A stretch of 64,000 nucleotides of DNA from an uncultured Coprococcus sp. (GTDB lineage Bacteria; Bacillota; Clostridia; Lachnospirales; Lachnospiraceae): assembly GCA_934277375.1 (NCBI GenBank), contig CAKQTZ010000002.1:62001-126000 (forward strand), written 5' to 3'. The position numbers and the translations under genes were made by a program. Below the pieces are notes generated by a model. It saw nothing but the letters and a program-made list of their open reading frames with translations, made no database searches and was not told where the DNA came from. Below, in pieces: positions 53,828 through 62,721 of the stretch. Numbering within the stretch: the stretch's first letter is position 1; every line of letters begins with the position of its first letter.

Positions 53828-55480
53828 ATGAGTACGAATACAGGTACAGGAAAGAAAGGTAAGCTATCGGGGAAGGGAAGTAATCTGGCGCTTCAGGCGG
53901 GTATTCTGGCAGGAGCAGGAATAGTATCCAGAATTATAGGACTTTTGTACAGATCACCTCTGTATCAGATTCTGGGAGACGAGGGCAATGGATACTATGG
54001 TTCAGCATATGCCATATACGCCATGGTCATAATGATCGCAACGTACAGTATTCCGACGGCGGTATCCAAATTGGTTGCCGGCAAGATAGCGATGGGACAG
54101 TATAAAAGTGCCAGGCGTATTTATTATTGTACATTTATATATGTAGTAATTGCTGGAGCTGTAGCTGCACTTATCACTTACTTTGGTGCAGAGTGGTTCG
54201 TCAGCGATCAGCCAAATGCTATATTAAGTCTTAAGATTCTTGCCCCTACTATATTCATATCGGGCTTTCTTGCAATATTCAGAGGATATTTGCAGGCATA
54301 CAATACGATGGTGCCTACATCTATATCCCAGATCATAGAGCAGCTTGCAAATGCAGTAGTGAGTATCGTCGCTGCGTACATGCTTGCAAAGCCATTTGCC
54401 GCTGGAACAACTGAGCATGCCAAGTATGGTTCCGCTGGAAGTGCCATGGGTACAGGTGCCGGAGTCCTTGGAGGACTGATATTTATACTGTTCGCATATG
54501 CGAAGAGAAGAAAGGGAATCATGGAGTCTGTGAAGAATGACACAAGTCCTGACACGGAATCCTATGGAAAGTTATTCAGAATAATTATCGCCACAGTCAC
54601 ACCTATTGTGGTGGCAGCAGTGGTGTATAACGTACTCACACCTATCGATATGAAGGTGTTCTATGTTGTCATGAAGATGAAGGGGATGGATTCACTGGAG
54701 ATGGCAAAGCTGTATGGAATATACTCAGGACAGTATACAGTTCTCACTAACCTCCCGCTTGCCATAGCAGCTTCAGTTGGAATAGCATATATTCCGGGAA
54801 TATCTGGTGCGTATGCACAAAAGGATATGAAAAAGACGAACAGGCTTCTCAATCAGGCACTCAGCATGTCCATGCTGGTCACCATACCATGTGCCGTTGG
54901 AATGGGAGTTCTGGCAAAACCGATTATACAGCTTCTGTTTGCAGGTGCCGATCCGATGGCGGCTAAGTGTATGTATCTTGGATTTATATCCATTGTATTC
55001 TTTGCACAGTCCACTGTAACAAACAGCGTGCTTCAGGCTATGGGCAAGGTGATGGCGCCTGTTATCAATGCCACACTTGCACTGGTGATACATGTGGTGG
55101 TTCTTGTTGTTATGCTATACTGCACAGACTGGGCATTGTATGCCCTGGTATTTGGTTCGATAGTGAACTCACTGCTCATATGTATATTCAACCAGCGGTC
55201 ACTCACAAAGTACAAGACCGGTAAGATGGACAACAGGAGAATATATGTTGCACCGGCTATTGCCTCTATTTTTATGGGCGTTGTCACAATCATTGTGTAT
55301 GAGGGCTGCAGAAAGCTTCTCGGCAATTGGGTCATAGCTATGTTTATCGCTGTATTTGTTGCTATCATATTCTATGCGGTAGCTATTCTTAAAGCCGGAG
55401 GATATACTGAAGAGGAGCTCCTCAACATGCCAAAGGGAGGCCTCATCGTAAGGTTTGCGAAGAAGTTCAGACTATTGTAA
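53828..55480 (+). CDS. SpoVB/MurJ-like oligosaccharide flippase
   Basis: The 550-residue protein has about 14 membrane helices and the MOP-superfamily start LALQAGILAGAGIVSRIIGLLYRSPLYQILGDEGNGYYGSAY, as in SpoVB and the Firmicute lipid II flippases. It should flip a lipid-linked saccharide, probably a wall precursor. The ATG at 53828 is six bases after AAGGAG; the in-frame TTG at 53822 is a less likely start. The gene ends at the edge of the repeat array at 55484. Confidence 0.9.
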   Translation: MSTNTGTGKKGKLSGKGSNLALQAGILAGAGIVSRIIGLLYRSPLYQILGDEGNGYYGSAYAIYAMVIMIATYSIPTAVSKLVAGKIAMGQYKSARRIYYCTFIYVVIAGAVAALITYFGAEWFVSDQPNAILSLKILAPTIFISGFLAIFRGYLQAYNTMVPTSISQIIEQLANAVVSIVAAYMLAKPFAAGTTEHAKYGSAGSAMGTGAGVLGGLIFILFAYAKRRKGIMESVKNDTSPDTESYGKLFRIIIATVTPIVVAAVVYNVLTPIDMKVFYVVMKMKGMDSLEMAKLYGIYSGQYTVLTNLPLAIAASVGIAYIPGISGAYAQKDMKKTNRLLNQALSMSMLVTIPCAVGMGVLAKPIIQLLFAGADPMAAKCMYLGFISIVFFAQSTVTNSVLQAMGKVMAPVINATLALVIHVVVLVVMLYCTDWALYALVFGSIVNSLLICIFNQRSLTKYKTGKMDNRRIYVAPAIASIFMGVVTIIVYEGCRKLLGNWVIAMFIAVFVAIIFYAVAILKAGGYTEEELLNMPKGGLIVRFAKKFRLL

Positions 55481-55483
55481 GGT

Positions 55484-55603
55484 GGGGACGTTCCTTTTGT
55501 ACTGACGAGTGTCCCCTTGTACCGACGAGTGTCCCCTTGTACCGACGAGTGTCCCCTTGTACTGACGAGTGTCCCCTTGTATTGACGAGTGTCTTCCTGT
55601 CAA
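55484..55603. repeat. REP hairpin and five-copy 20-base tandem array
   Basis: The array opens with a REP unit (GGGGACGTTCCTTTTGT... closing in GTGTCCCC at 55516). The second half of the unit is then repeated: five tandem copies of TTGTACCGACGAGTGTCCCC (with C/T changes; the last is degraded) at 55497-55596. The array ends at the stop codon of the transposase gene. There are no spacers, so it is not CRISPR. Confidence 0.85.
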
Positions 55604-56391
55604 GTATGAGGATCACTGTCGTGAGGCGTGCCTCCTGTTAAGTTTCGTTGGATAATTCCTTTAGACGTACCCGTGAGACGGTTCAGCTGTCTGATAGAAA
55701 TACCTTGTTCGTGCAAAAGAGCAAGGTATTTTTTCTTGTCTAAAAGGGGTAGTGATTGAAAATCGGTAATAGTATGGCATCCGGTTTCTTTGGTAATTAG
55801 CTCCTTTGCAACATCATCTGGGAGCCTTTTGGTAAGTTTATGAATGTCCAGGCAGTCAGCTTCTTCAGTTTCTCGATGAAATGTAGTAAATGCCTTCGAA
55901 TCACCAATTAGATTGCTTATCAGTCCTATATCTACCAATGCCGAATTCCCTGATAGATAACTGTAGATACTGCTCCAGGGGTAAGACTCGCCGGGAAAAG
56001 CTTCTATGCCAGCTTTGTACGGATTTTGGTGTATGTAGCGGACTACAGTGAGAATGTATCGTTCATCGTTAACAGGTTCACTGTAATATCTACCCTGCTG
56101 CAGGAAGCCGGTTCGATCATATTTCATATTAAACCAAACCGCATAACGTGTGTTAATACGGCGAAATACAGTCGCCAGTGGGGTGTTAGGGGTATGTATG
56201 AGAAGATGAACGTGATTAGACATCAGGCAATATGCATAGATTTCAAATTGGCATTCTTTTTTGTAATAGCCCAGGATATCCAGGTATTTGACATAATCAT
56301 TCTTTTCTTCAAACATTTGCTGCCGGTCTGCTCCGCGAATTACAACATGGTAAATGTTTGATTCAGATATAGCTCTTGGTTTTCTTGGCAT
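55600..56391 (-). CDS. REP-associated tyrosine transposase (Y1, IS200-like)
   Basis: The 263-residue protein has the Y1 HUH nuclease layout: an N-terminal IYHVVIRG strand, the metal-binding SNHVHLLIH (His60, His62), FLQQGRYYSEPV, and the catalytic-Tyr region VVRYIHQNPYKAG (Tyr119). A C-terminal helix-turn-helix follows (ISIRQLNRLTGTSKGIIQRN). RAYT proteins nick and join single-stranded REP hairpins. Several hairpins of one family lie around the gene. ATG at 56391 follows GAAGGAGGT; no terminal inverted repeats of its own are seen, as expected of RAYTs. Confidence 0.9.
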   Translation of the reverse strand: MPRKPRAISESNIYHVVIRGADRQQMFEEKNDYVKYLDILGYYKKECQFEIYAYCLMSNHVHLLIHTPNTPLATVFRRINTRYAVWFNMKYDRTGFLQQGRYYSEPVNDERYILTVVRYIHQNPYKAGIEAFPGESYPWSSIYSYLSGNSALVDIGLISNLIGDSKAFTTFHRETEEADCLDIHKLTKRLPDDVAKELITKETGCHTITDFQSLPLLDKKKYLALLHEQGISIRQLNRLTGTSKGIIQRNLTGGTPHDSDPHT

Positions 56392-56712
56392 AAAAGGACC
56401 TCCTTCAAAGTGAAAAAATGTGATGTGTACAGTGTGGAAAAAAATAAATGTTAAAATGTGATTCATGAAAAACATAGTTATAAAAACCAACTACGAAAAA
56501 ACATAAAAACAGTTATAAAGATGTAATTGTTGAAAAATGAAATGACTATGAGTTTCGTATAACATGATTCGTATAATATTATTCATATGAAAATAGATTT
56601 GATTAGATACGATAGATTGACAATCGTTTAAGAAAATCAAAACATGCATATCATTATACTATATTTTGAAAAGAAGTAAAGCGTTTTGAAGAAGTATATG
56701 ATAGAATGTATC

Positions 56713-56965
56713 AGGGACGTTCCTTTTGTACCGGAGAGTGTCCCCCTGTCATGCGAAATGGGAAAACTCGATATGGGGCAATAAAATGAGTAGAGTTGTC
56801 AACATGTCTTGAACGAACATACGTGCAATGGCTGTGACAGAAGATGATATAAAAAGTATGATGCAGCAAATTGCAGATGTTAGTTGCAAAAATATTTAGA
56901 CTTGATAGGAATATATATCTAAAGTGGGACAGAGGGACGCTCTTCGTGACAAAAGGAACGTCCCC
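56713..56965. repeat. REP-bounded element R1 upstream of the chromate transporter
   Basis: This 253-base unit has a REP hairpin at each end in opposite orientation: GGGACGTTCCTTTTGT at the left and ACAAAAGGAACGTCCCC at the right. The interior closely matches R2 at 58160-58411. A 23-codon frame (56828-56899, MAVTEDDIKSMMQ...) exists in both but differs at 5 of 23 residues, which argues against coding. The layout resembles BIME or MITE elements that a RAYT could mobilise. Confidence 0.8.
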
Positions 56966-56976
56966 TAGGGATTATT

Positions 56977-57615
56977 ATGGAAAAAGGAAAAAAGAGTAAG
57001 ACTCTTCTGAAGATATTCATAACAACATTATATCTGAGCACATTTACCTTCGGGGGTGGATACGTCATCGTGTCTCTCATGAAGAAAAAGTTTGTGGACG
57101 AAACACACTGGATAGAGCAGGATGAGATGCTGGATCTTGTAGCGATAGCCCAGTCGTCGCCGGGACCTATAGCAGTAAATGGATCGATAGCGGTGGGATA
57201 TAAATTGTGTGGTATAGCAGGGGCATTGGTGGCTATAGTCGGAACGATCATTCCGCCATTTGTTATCATATCCATCATATCTTACTGTTACAGCGCGTTC
57301 AGGGCCAACTGGGTGATCAGTGAGATGCTGGAGGGAATGCAGGCCGGTGTAGCTGCGGTCATAGCATCAGTGACATATGATATGGGAAAGGATGTGGTGA
57401 AACAGAGGGATGATCTGTCGGTGCTCATCATGATAGCTGCATTTGTTGCATCATACATATTGGAGATAAATGTCGTGTTCATAGTAATTGCCTGTGGACT
57501 TGTCGGCGTTTGCAGAGGACAGCTGGAGAAAAAAAGAGGGCGTGGGCATAAAAAGACAGAGGATACTTCTGACGGAAATCCTGAAAACCATCCCGACAAA
57601 GGGGGGATGGAATAA
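56977..57615 (+). CDS. Chromate transporter family protein, first half
   Basis: The 212-residue protein has five or six membrane helices and the ChrA half motifs FGGGYVIVSLMKKKFVDE and AIAQSSPGPIAVNGSIAVGYKLCG, ending in a charged tail. ChrA proteins export chromate or similar oxyanions; many Firmicutes have two half-length genes, as here. The stop codon overlaps the next ATG by one base (TAATG). It begins 11 bases after the repeat R1, and no clear ribosome site lies between; TAGGGA is weak. Confidence 0.88.
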   Translation: MEKGKKSKTLLKIFITTLYLSTFTFGGGYVIVSLMKKKFVDETHWIEQDEMLDLVAIAQSSPGPIAVNGSIAVGYKLCGIAGALVAIVGTIIPPFVIISIISYCYSAFRANWVISEMLEGMQAGVAAVIASVTYDMGKDVVKQRDDLSVLIMIAAFVASYILEINVVFIVIACGLVGVCRGQLEKKRGRGHKKTEDTSDGNPENHPDKGGME

Positions 57616-58178
57616 TGATCTATTTGCAGTTGTTCCTAAGTTTCTTTCAGATAGGACTCTTCAGTTTCGGCGGAGGTTATGCCGCCATGCCGCTTATACA
57701 GGGACAGATAGTGAAGATACATGGGTGGATGACCATGTCAGAGTTCACAGATTTGATCACTATATCCCAGATGACTCCGGGACCGATAGCTGTCAATTCG
57801 GCGACATTTGTGGGGCTGCGGGTGGCCGGATATGCCGGTGCGGCGGTTGCCACGCTCGGATGTATACTCCCTTCATGTATCATTGTAATGGTCATAGTCA
57901 GGCTGTATCTGAAATATCGCAAGCAGGATGTTCTTCAGGAGATTCTCGGCGGCATAAGACCGGCTGTTGTGGCTATGATCGCGTCAGCGGGAGTTTCGAT
58001 ATTCGTGACGGCGGTCTGGACTGGTATCGATATGATAAGTCTCGCAGGAACTAAGTGGAATCTTGTGGTGATATTTGCAGTGAGTGTTGTTTTGCTCAGA
58101 AAATTCAAACTGAATCCGGTGTGGGTGATGCTGCTTTCCGGTGCGATGCAGGTGCTGGTGGGGACGTTCCTTTTGTAA
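57615..58178 (+). CDS. Chromate transporter family protein, second half, end formed by REP repeat
   Basis: The 187-residue protein has the matching half motifs FSFGGGYAAMPLIQGQ and TISQMTPGPIAVNSATFVGLRVAG and about five helices. It would pair with the upstream half to form the transporter. Its last codons (VGTFLL and the TAA stop) lie inside the repeat R2, so the natural C-terminus has been replaced by repeat sequence. The final helix appears nearly complete, so the protein may still work. Confidence 0.88.
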   Translation: MIYLQLFLSFFQIGLFSFGGGYAAMPLIQGQIVKIHGWMTMSEFTDLITISQMTPGPIAVNSATFVGLRVAGYAGAAVATLGCILPSCIIVMVIVRLYLKYRKQDVLQEILGGIRPAVVAMIASAGVSIFVTAVWTGIDMISLAGTKWNLVVIFAVSVVLLRKFKLNPVWVMLLSGAMQVLVGTFLL

Positions 58179-58411
58179 CGAGAAGTGTCCCCTGTCATGT
58201 GAAAGGTGAAAACTCGATATAGAGCAATAAAAGGAGTAAAGTTGGCAACATTGCTTGAGCGAACATACGTGCAATGGCTGTGACAGAAGATGATATAAAA
58301 ACTATGATGCAGAAGATGGCAGATGTCTGTTGCAACAATATTTAGACTTAATAGGAATATAGATCTAATGTAGGACAGAGGGACGCTCCTCGTTACAAAA
58401 GGAACGTCCCC
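58160..58411. repeat. REP-bounded element R2 downstream of the chromate transporter
   Basis: This 252-base unit matches R1 in length, order and most bases. Its terminal inverted repeats are perfect for at least 23 bases, starting GGGGACGTTCCTTTTGTAAC. It overlaps the end of the chromate transporter gene. Directly after it the 13-mer CCCCAAAGGAGGT is duplicated (58408-58433) and supplies the ribosome site of the next gene. Confidence 0.85.
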
Positions 58412-58436
58412 AAAGGAGGTCCCCAAAGGAGGTCAG

Positions 58437-58871
58437 ATGAAGAAGAAAATATTGATATGTCTGATAGCACAGATAATATGCTGGGGTATGATGACGCTGT
58501 CTGATTACATGGAAGAAACATATAATGACAGTTACAATGTGGTCGTTGTATTTGCTGTACCCATGATATGCATGATTCTGTATATTATATTCAGAAAATG
58601 GATATACGATAATCAGATTGTGCGGCTGAAAGATGTCGCTATAATCTGTGCGGCGTGGATGATCTGTGGATTGATACTGGGATTCCTGATCGGTGCGCTG
58701 GTTACCAATGAAATGTGGATAGTGCCGCAGGCTACAGGAGGATGGGAGCATTTTCTGAATGGAATCGAATACATGATGTTCGCCATAACGCTTGCAGGAA
58801 TACCATTTGTGACGGTGGTTCTGATCGAGTCGGTTGTGGGGATAGTAAAGGCAGTTAGAAAAAGGACTTGA
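58437..58871 (+). CDS. Small membrane protein of unknown family
   Basis: The 144-residue protein has four predicted membrane helices (about 5-20, 35-52, 68-90, 112-136) with short polar loops and a basic end (VRKRT). I do not recognise the family. The ATG lies three bases after AAAGGAGGT, a site contributed by the duplicated end of R2. It is in the same direction as the chromate transporter genes and could be co-transcribed through the repeat. Confidence 0.65.
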   Translation: MKKKILICLIAQIICWGMMTLSDYMEETYNDSYNVVVVFAVPMICMILYIIFRKWIYDNQIVRLKDVAIICAAWMICGLILGFLIGALVTNEMWIVPQATGGWEHFLNGIEYMMFAITLAGIPFVTVVLIESVVGIVKAVRKRT

Positions 58872-58937
58872 CGAGAGCTTTGGTAAAGTTGCCCGGCGCA
58901 AGTAATATGTTTTATCAAGTAATATGTTTTATAATGA

Positions 58938-58976
58938 AATGCTTCATCTGTGAGAGAATCAGGTGGAGCATTTTTT
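58938..58976 (+). terminator. Terminator after the small membrane protein gene
   Basis: AATGCTTCA pairs with TGGAGCATT and six T residues follow. Just before it AAGTAATATGTTTTAT is repeated in tandem (58900-58934). Confidence 0.7.
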
Positions 58977-59027
58977 ATGCATGGTGGCTAATGTATTAAC
59001 CGGGCATATGAAGAGTTTGTATACCCC

Positions 59028-59084
59028 TTGACAAAAAGAAAAAATATGAATATACTTACCGATGATAATTACTTGGAGTAATTA
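59028..59084 (+). promoter_or_regulatory. Promoter and palindromic operator of the MarR-MATE operon
   Basis: -35 TTGACA (59028-59033), a 17-base spacer and -10 TATACT (59051-59056) are followed by a perfect palindrome TAATTACT-tgg-AGTAATTA (59066-59084) over the start of transcription. It is the likely binding site of the MarR protein encoded first in the operon. Confidence 0.75.
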
Positions 59085-59131
59085 CACAAAATAATAAAAC
59101 AATATTTGATAAATTTACAGGAAGGAATGCT

Positions 59132-59581
59132 ATGACAAAGGAAAAGATAAAACAGGTTATGGATGCCTGCTATCAGGCTAAGAGAGTCAGAGATATGATG
59201 CCAAAGCTGCCAAATGGAGTGACTCCGACACACATACATTATCTTGATGTGATAACGAAGCTGGAGCTTGAGGGTGCAGAGGTAAAGGTCAGTGATATAA
59301 GTGATGAACTGGGACTACCAAGACCGGGAGTGACAAAGACGATAAAGGATATGGAACGCCTCGGATTTGTGGAAAAGAAGGCTTCAGAGGCGGATGGACG
59401 TATTGTGTATATAAGGAGCACTCAGGCTGGCAGAGATCTGGTTGGCAAATATGTTGATGAGTATTTCACAGGACTGGGGGAGCCTCTTGCCGATATCACA
59501 GATGAAGATGCAGATATTATGATAGCGACCATTGAAAAAATTTATGATGTTATGAGCAAAAGGAGTCAAGACATAAGATGA
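59132..59581 (+). CDS. MarR-family transcriptional regulator
   Basis: The 149-residue protein has the MarR winged helix (VKVSDISDELGLPRPGVTKTIKDMERLGFVEKK) followed by the wing (DGRIVYIRSTQAG) and helices for dimerisation. MarR proteins usually repress until a drug or phenolic ligand binds. It overlaps the next gene, a MATE efflux pump, by four bases (ATGA), and a palindrome lies on its promoter, so it probably represses itself and the pump. Confidence 0.93.
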   Translation: MTKEKIKQVMDACYQAKRVRDMMPKLPNGVTPTHIHYLDVITKLELEGAEVKVSDISDELGLPRPGVTKTIKDMERLGFVEKKASEADGRIVYIRSTQAGRDLVGKYVDEYFTGLGEPLADITDEDADIMIATIEKIYDVMSKRSQDIR

Positions 59582-60930
59582 GTGTACAGGATAAAACAGA
59601 TTTTACACAGGGAAGTATAATTAGAAAAATGCTCCCATTCATGGGACCGATTCTTGGAGCATTGATACTTCAGGCTGCATATGGTGCGGTTGATCTGCTG
59701 GTGGTTGGAAGATTCGGTTCGACGGCGGGACTTTCAGCCGTATCTACGGGCAGCCAGGTGCTCAATCTGGTTACATTTGTGATAACAGCACTTGCTATGG
59801 GTGTCACAGTGCTTATTGCCAGATATATAGGCGAAAAGAACACGGATCAGATAGGAGAGCTTCTTGGAGGCGCCACGACTATATTTGCAATACTTGCGGT
59901 GGTGCTGGCAGTTGTCATGGTGACGTTTGCAAGACCTTTGTCTGTGTTAATGCAGGCACCGGCTGAGGCGGTCACTCTTACATCGTTGTACGTGAGGATA
60001 TGCGGAGGAGGAATATTTTTCATTATGGCCTACAATGTGCTCACCGCGATATTCAGAGGTTTTGGAGACAGCAAATCACCTCTTATATTTGTGTTTGTGG
60101 CATGTGTTGTAAATGTTGTAGGTGATCTTATACTGGTTGCGGGATGTCATCTTGACGCTGCGGGTGCAGCCATAGCAACAGTGGTTGCTCAGGCGGTCAG
60201 TGTTGTCCTTGCGCTTGTGCTGCTGAAGAAGAGAAAGCTTCCATTTAAGATATCAGGAAAAGATTTTAGATTAAACAGACAGTGCAGAAGATTGCTCTCG
60301 GTTGGACTTCCGCTGGCAATGCAGGAATTTCTCACGCAGATGTCATTTCTAGCGCTGTGTGCATTTATCAACAGACTTGGACTGGAGTCATCATCCGGAT
60401 ATGGCGTTGCCTGCAAGATAGTCAGCTTTGCCATGCTGGTACCAAGCTCGCTTATGCAGTCTATGGCTTCATTTGTATCGCAGAATGTTGGAGCTGGAAA
60501 AGAGGACAGAGCGAGAAAAGCGATGCTTACCGGTATGGGCATAGGACTCTCTGTCGGCGTGGTGGTATTCATTGGCGTGTGGTTTTTTGGTGACAAACTG
60601 ACATCGATCTTTACCACTGACGCGGCTGTTATCCAGAGGGGCTTCGAGTACCTGAGGGGCTTTGCACCTGAGACTATACTTACCGCGGTGCTGTTCAGCA
60701 TGATAGGATATTTCAATGGACATGAGAAGTCACTATGGGTCATGATACAGGGACTTATCCAGACATTGCTCGTTAGACTGCCTCTTGCCTATTACATGAG
60801 TATACAGCCGGATGCGAACCTTACAAATATAGGACTTGCAGCGCCGATAGCAACATGCGCAGGTATCGTGCTGAATGTCATATTCTATATGGCTATGTCA
60901 GGAAAGAAGAAAAAAGCGGAAGAACAGTAA
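59578..60930 (+). CDS. MATE-family multidrug efflux transporter
   Basis: The 450-residue protein has 12 membrane helices and two MatE repeats, starting GSIIRKMLPFMGPILGALILQAAYGAVDLLVVGRFG, with the usual second-half LPLAMQEFLTQMSFLALCAFINRLG. MATE pumps expel cationic drugs in exchange for Na+ or H+. Its start overlaps the marR stop by four bases, so translation is coupled and expression should follow MarR control. Confidence 0.93.
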   Translation: MSVQDKTDFTQGSIIRKMLPFMGPILGALILQAAYGAVDLLVVGRFGSTAGLSAVSTGSQVLNLVTFVITALAMGVTVLIARYIGEKNTDQIGELLGGATTIFAILAVVLAVVMVTFARPLSVLMQAPAEAVTLTSLYVRICGGGIFFIMAYNVLTAIFRGFGDSKSPLIFVFVACVVNVVGDLILVAGCHLDAAGAAIATVVAQAVSVVLALVLLKKRKLPFKISGKDFRLNRQCRRLLSVGLPLAMQEFLTQMSFLALCAFINRLGLESSSGYGVACKIVSFAMLVPSSLMQSMASFVSQNVGAGKEDRARKAMLTGMGIGLSVGVVVFIGVWFFGDKLTSIFTTDAAVIQRGFEYLRGFAPETILTAVLFSMIGYFNGHEKSLWVMIQGLIQTLLVRLPLAYYMSIQPDANLTNIGLAAPIATCAGIVLNVIFYMAMSGKKKKAEEQ

Positions 60931-60995
60931 GCAAGGCTGAAAGTATGCTATTCATGGCTAATAAGCTCAGAGTGGATTAGTGGATATTTGTTGTA

Positions 60996-61053
60996 TTGAC
61001 AAATATCCTAATGCACCATACAATATCGTTATACGATATCAATAAACGATATT
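60996..61053 (+). promoter_or_regulatory. Promoter and operator of the PadR-DUF2812 operon
   Basis: -35 TTGACA (60996-61001), 17 bases, -10 TACAAT (61019-61024). A perfect palindrome ATATCGT-tat-ACGATAT (61023-61039) overlaps the -10 and a third half-site ACGATATT follows at 61046-61053. This suits control by the PadR-type protein encoded just downstream. Confidence 0.75.
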
Positions 61054-61072
61054 AGGAAAGAGATGTGATAAT

Positions 61073-61390
61073 ATGCCAAAGAAAGCTATGGATATTCTGA
61101 CTGAATCCATGTTCTACGTGTTGATGGCATTTTCAAAAGGATCAATGTGTGGGATAGATGTGGCAGACTATATAGAGAAGAGAACCGGTGGAAGGGTAAA
61201 AATCGGGCCGGCGACTCTGTACACCATACTGGGAAAGTTTGAGAAGGAAAAGTGGATAAGGGAAATTGATGTGGAAGGCCGTAAGCGAACATACAGCATC
61301 ACAGATAAGGGCATATCTGCATATGAGCAGGAAGTGGAAAGACTAAAAATGTGTGTGCGGGATGCAGAAGATGCGGCAAATGAAAGTTAA
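61073..61390 (+). CDS. PadR-family transcriptional regulator
   Basis: The 105-residue protein is a short PadR (winged helix, no long C-terminal domain): FYVLMAFSKGSMCGIDVADYIEKRTGGRVKIGPATLYTILGKFEKEKWI, then the wing EGRKRTYSITDKG. It should bind the palindrome in its own promoter. It is followed by a DUF2812 gene, a very common pairing in Firmicutes. Confidence 0.93.
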   Translation: MPKKAMDILTESMFYVLMAFSKGSMCGIDVADYIEKRTGGRVKIGPATLYTILGKFEKEKWIREIDVEGRKRTYSITDKGISAYEQEVERLKMCVRDAEDAANES

Positions 61391-61418
61391 AATACGCAGC
61401 AGCCGCGGCGTATTTTTG
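61389..61418 (+). terminator. Possible attenuator between padR and the DUF2812 gene
   Basis: AAAATACGC and GCGTATTTT form a nine-pair stem followed by T residues, at the padR stop codon. It may reduce read-through to the next gene. Confidence 0.5.
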
Positions 61419-61444
61419 ACTAAAATTATATGGAGGATTGAAGG

Positions 61445-62653
61445 ATGGAGGAGAAAAGAGACATAAAAAGTGTGCACCGAATCATACCATGTCCGGATTA
61501 TGATGTGACCGGTGTTGAGTGCTGGCTCTCGTATATGGCGGAGCAGGGGTATATACTGAGGGAAGGAGGCGTGTACCGTGGAATAGCTGCATTTGACAGG
61601 TGCGAATCTAAAAAGGTGGAGTATAGGTTACAGCCAGCTCAGAAGGGATTCGTGATATACGACAACGATGGGCCGGATGATGATGAGGTGGAGCTGAACA
61701 GCGCATTTGGATGGAAGTATGTGGCAAAGTATGGATCGTTTCATATATACAGGGCGGAAGATACAGAAGTGAGAGAGATGGACACGGATCCTGAGGTACG
61801 GGCCTTGGCAATGAACGCCCTGCATAAAAGTCAGCTATTTAACATAATATGGATGTCTGCATGGATAATTTTGTATCTTGTCCTTATATTTACAAGTCAG
61901 CCATTTCTATCTCTGGTCAACAGGGGAAGTCTGCTGAGTATGGCACTTGTATTGTGTTTGGTGATTTTTATAGTGACAGGTCTTGTTAAGTCTGTGAGTC
62001 TGTGCATGCTCCGCAAAAAAATACTTAATGGAGATAGTCTGGGCTCAGGGACGAATTGGAAAAAAGGTGCCAGAATATACACTATAAAGGTTGTTGTTGG
62101 AATAAGTGCATATGTGGCAATGATAGTGTGCGGATGTATGTTCATACTGAGCGATTGTTCAAACACAAATCAGATGTCACTCTCAGAATATGAAGGAACC
62201 GTTCCGTTTCGTACAATAGCTGATCTGCCAGTATGTGACGATATTGAGAGAGTAGAAAATGTGGATGATGATGTAAATACGATAAGTGAATGGGCGGATA
62301 TTCTATGGCCGGTGAATTACAAATTGTATGAGTATGGCGATCTGGTTTACACAGATGGAAGCATTTGCCATGGAGGAATGGTGATAACCTACCACGAGGC
62401 GAAAAATGAATGGCTGGCGTGCAAGCTGTACCAGGCATATCTGAATAGAGCAGAGCATCAGCCTGACTATGAGCAGATAGCTCTTACGTTAACCGGGCTG
62501 GATGACGTGGAGGCGTACTGGGACGGTTCTGAGAGCGTGATCATGAGAAAAGGCAATAAGCTTATACTTGTCAGCTTTTATATGAGCGGTGATAACAGAC
62601 ATGAGAATGATCTGGAAGAATGGGCCGATTGCATTGCGGAGAGTTTGAGATAA
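61445..62653 (+). CDS. DUF2812 membrane protein
   Basis: The 402-residue protein has an N-terminal DUF2812 domain (CPDYDVTGVECWLSYMAEQGYILREGG...FDRCESKKVEYRLQP), then three membrane helices (about 138-155, 160-182, 214-235) and a polar C-terminal region of about 160 residues. The function of DUF2812 proteins is unknown; they occur with PadR regulators and are thought to respond to envelope stress (inference). The ATG follows GGAGG at a normal distance. Confidence 0.85.
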   Translation: MEEKRDIKSVHRIIPCPDYDVTGVECWLSYMAEQGYILREGGVYRGIAAFDRCESKKVEYRLQPAQKGFVIYDNDGPDDDEVELNSAFGWKYVAKYGSFHIYRAEDTEVREMDTDPEVRALAMNALHKSQLFNIIWMSAWIILYLVLIFTSQPFLSLVNRGSLLSMALVLCLVIFIVTGLVKSVSLCMLRKKILNGDSLGSGTNWKKGARIYTIKVVVGISAYVAMIVCGCMFILSDCSNTNQMSLSEYEGTVPFRTIADLPVCDDIERVENVDDDVNTISEWADILWPVNYKLYEYGDLVYTDGSICHGGMVITYHEAKNEWLACKLYQAYLNRAEHQPDYEQIALTLTGLDDVEAYWDGSESVIMRKGNKLILVSFYMSGDNRHENDLEEWADCIAESLR

Positions 62654-62680
62654 AGAGAATTTCTTATGCGGTTAAGACAG

Positions 62681-62713
62681 GGGGACACTCCTTGTTACAG
62701 AAGGAACGTCCCC
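62681..62713. repeat. REP hairpin between the DUF2812 gene and ychF
   Basis: A single 33-base unit opens GGGGACACTCC and closes GGAACGTCCCC, matching the family at 55484-58411. Confidence 0.8.
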
Positions 62714-62721
62714 ATTAAACA

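Noticed and set aside
55497..55596. Tandem 20-base repeats as a CRISPR array
   Set aside because: The units are contiguous with no unique spacers and no cas genes are near; they are halves of the REP hairpin.
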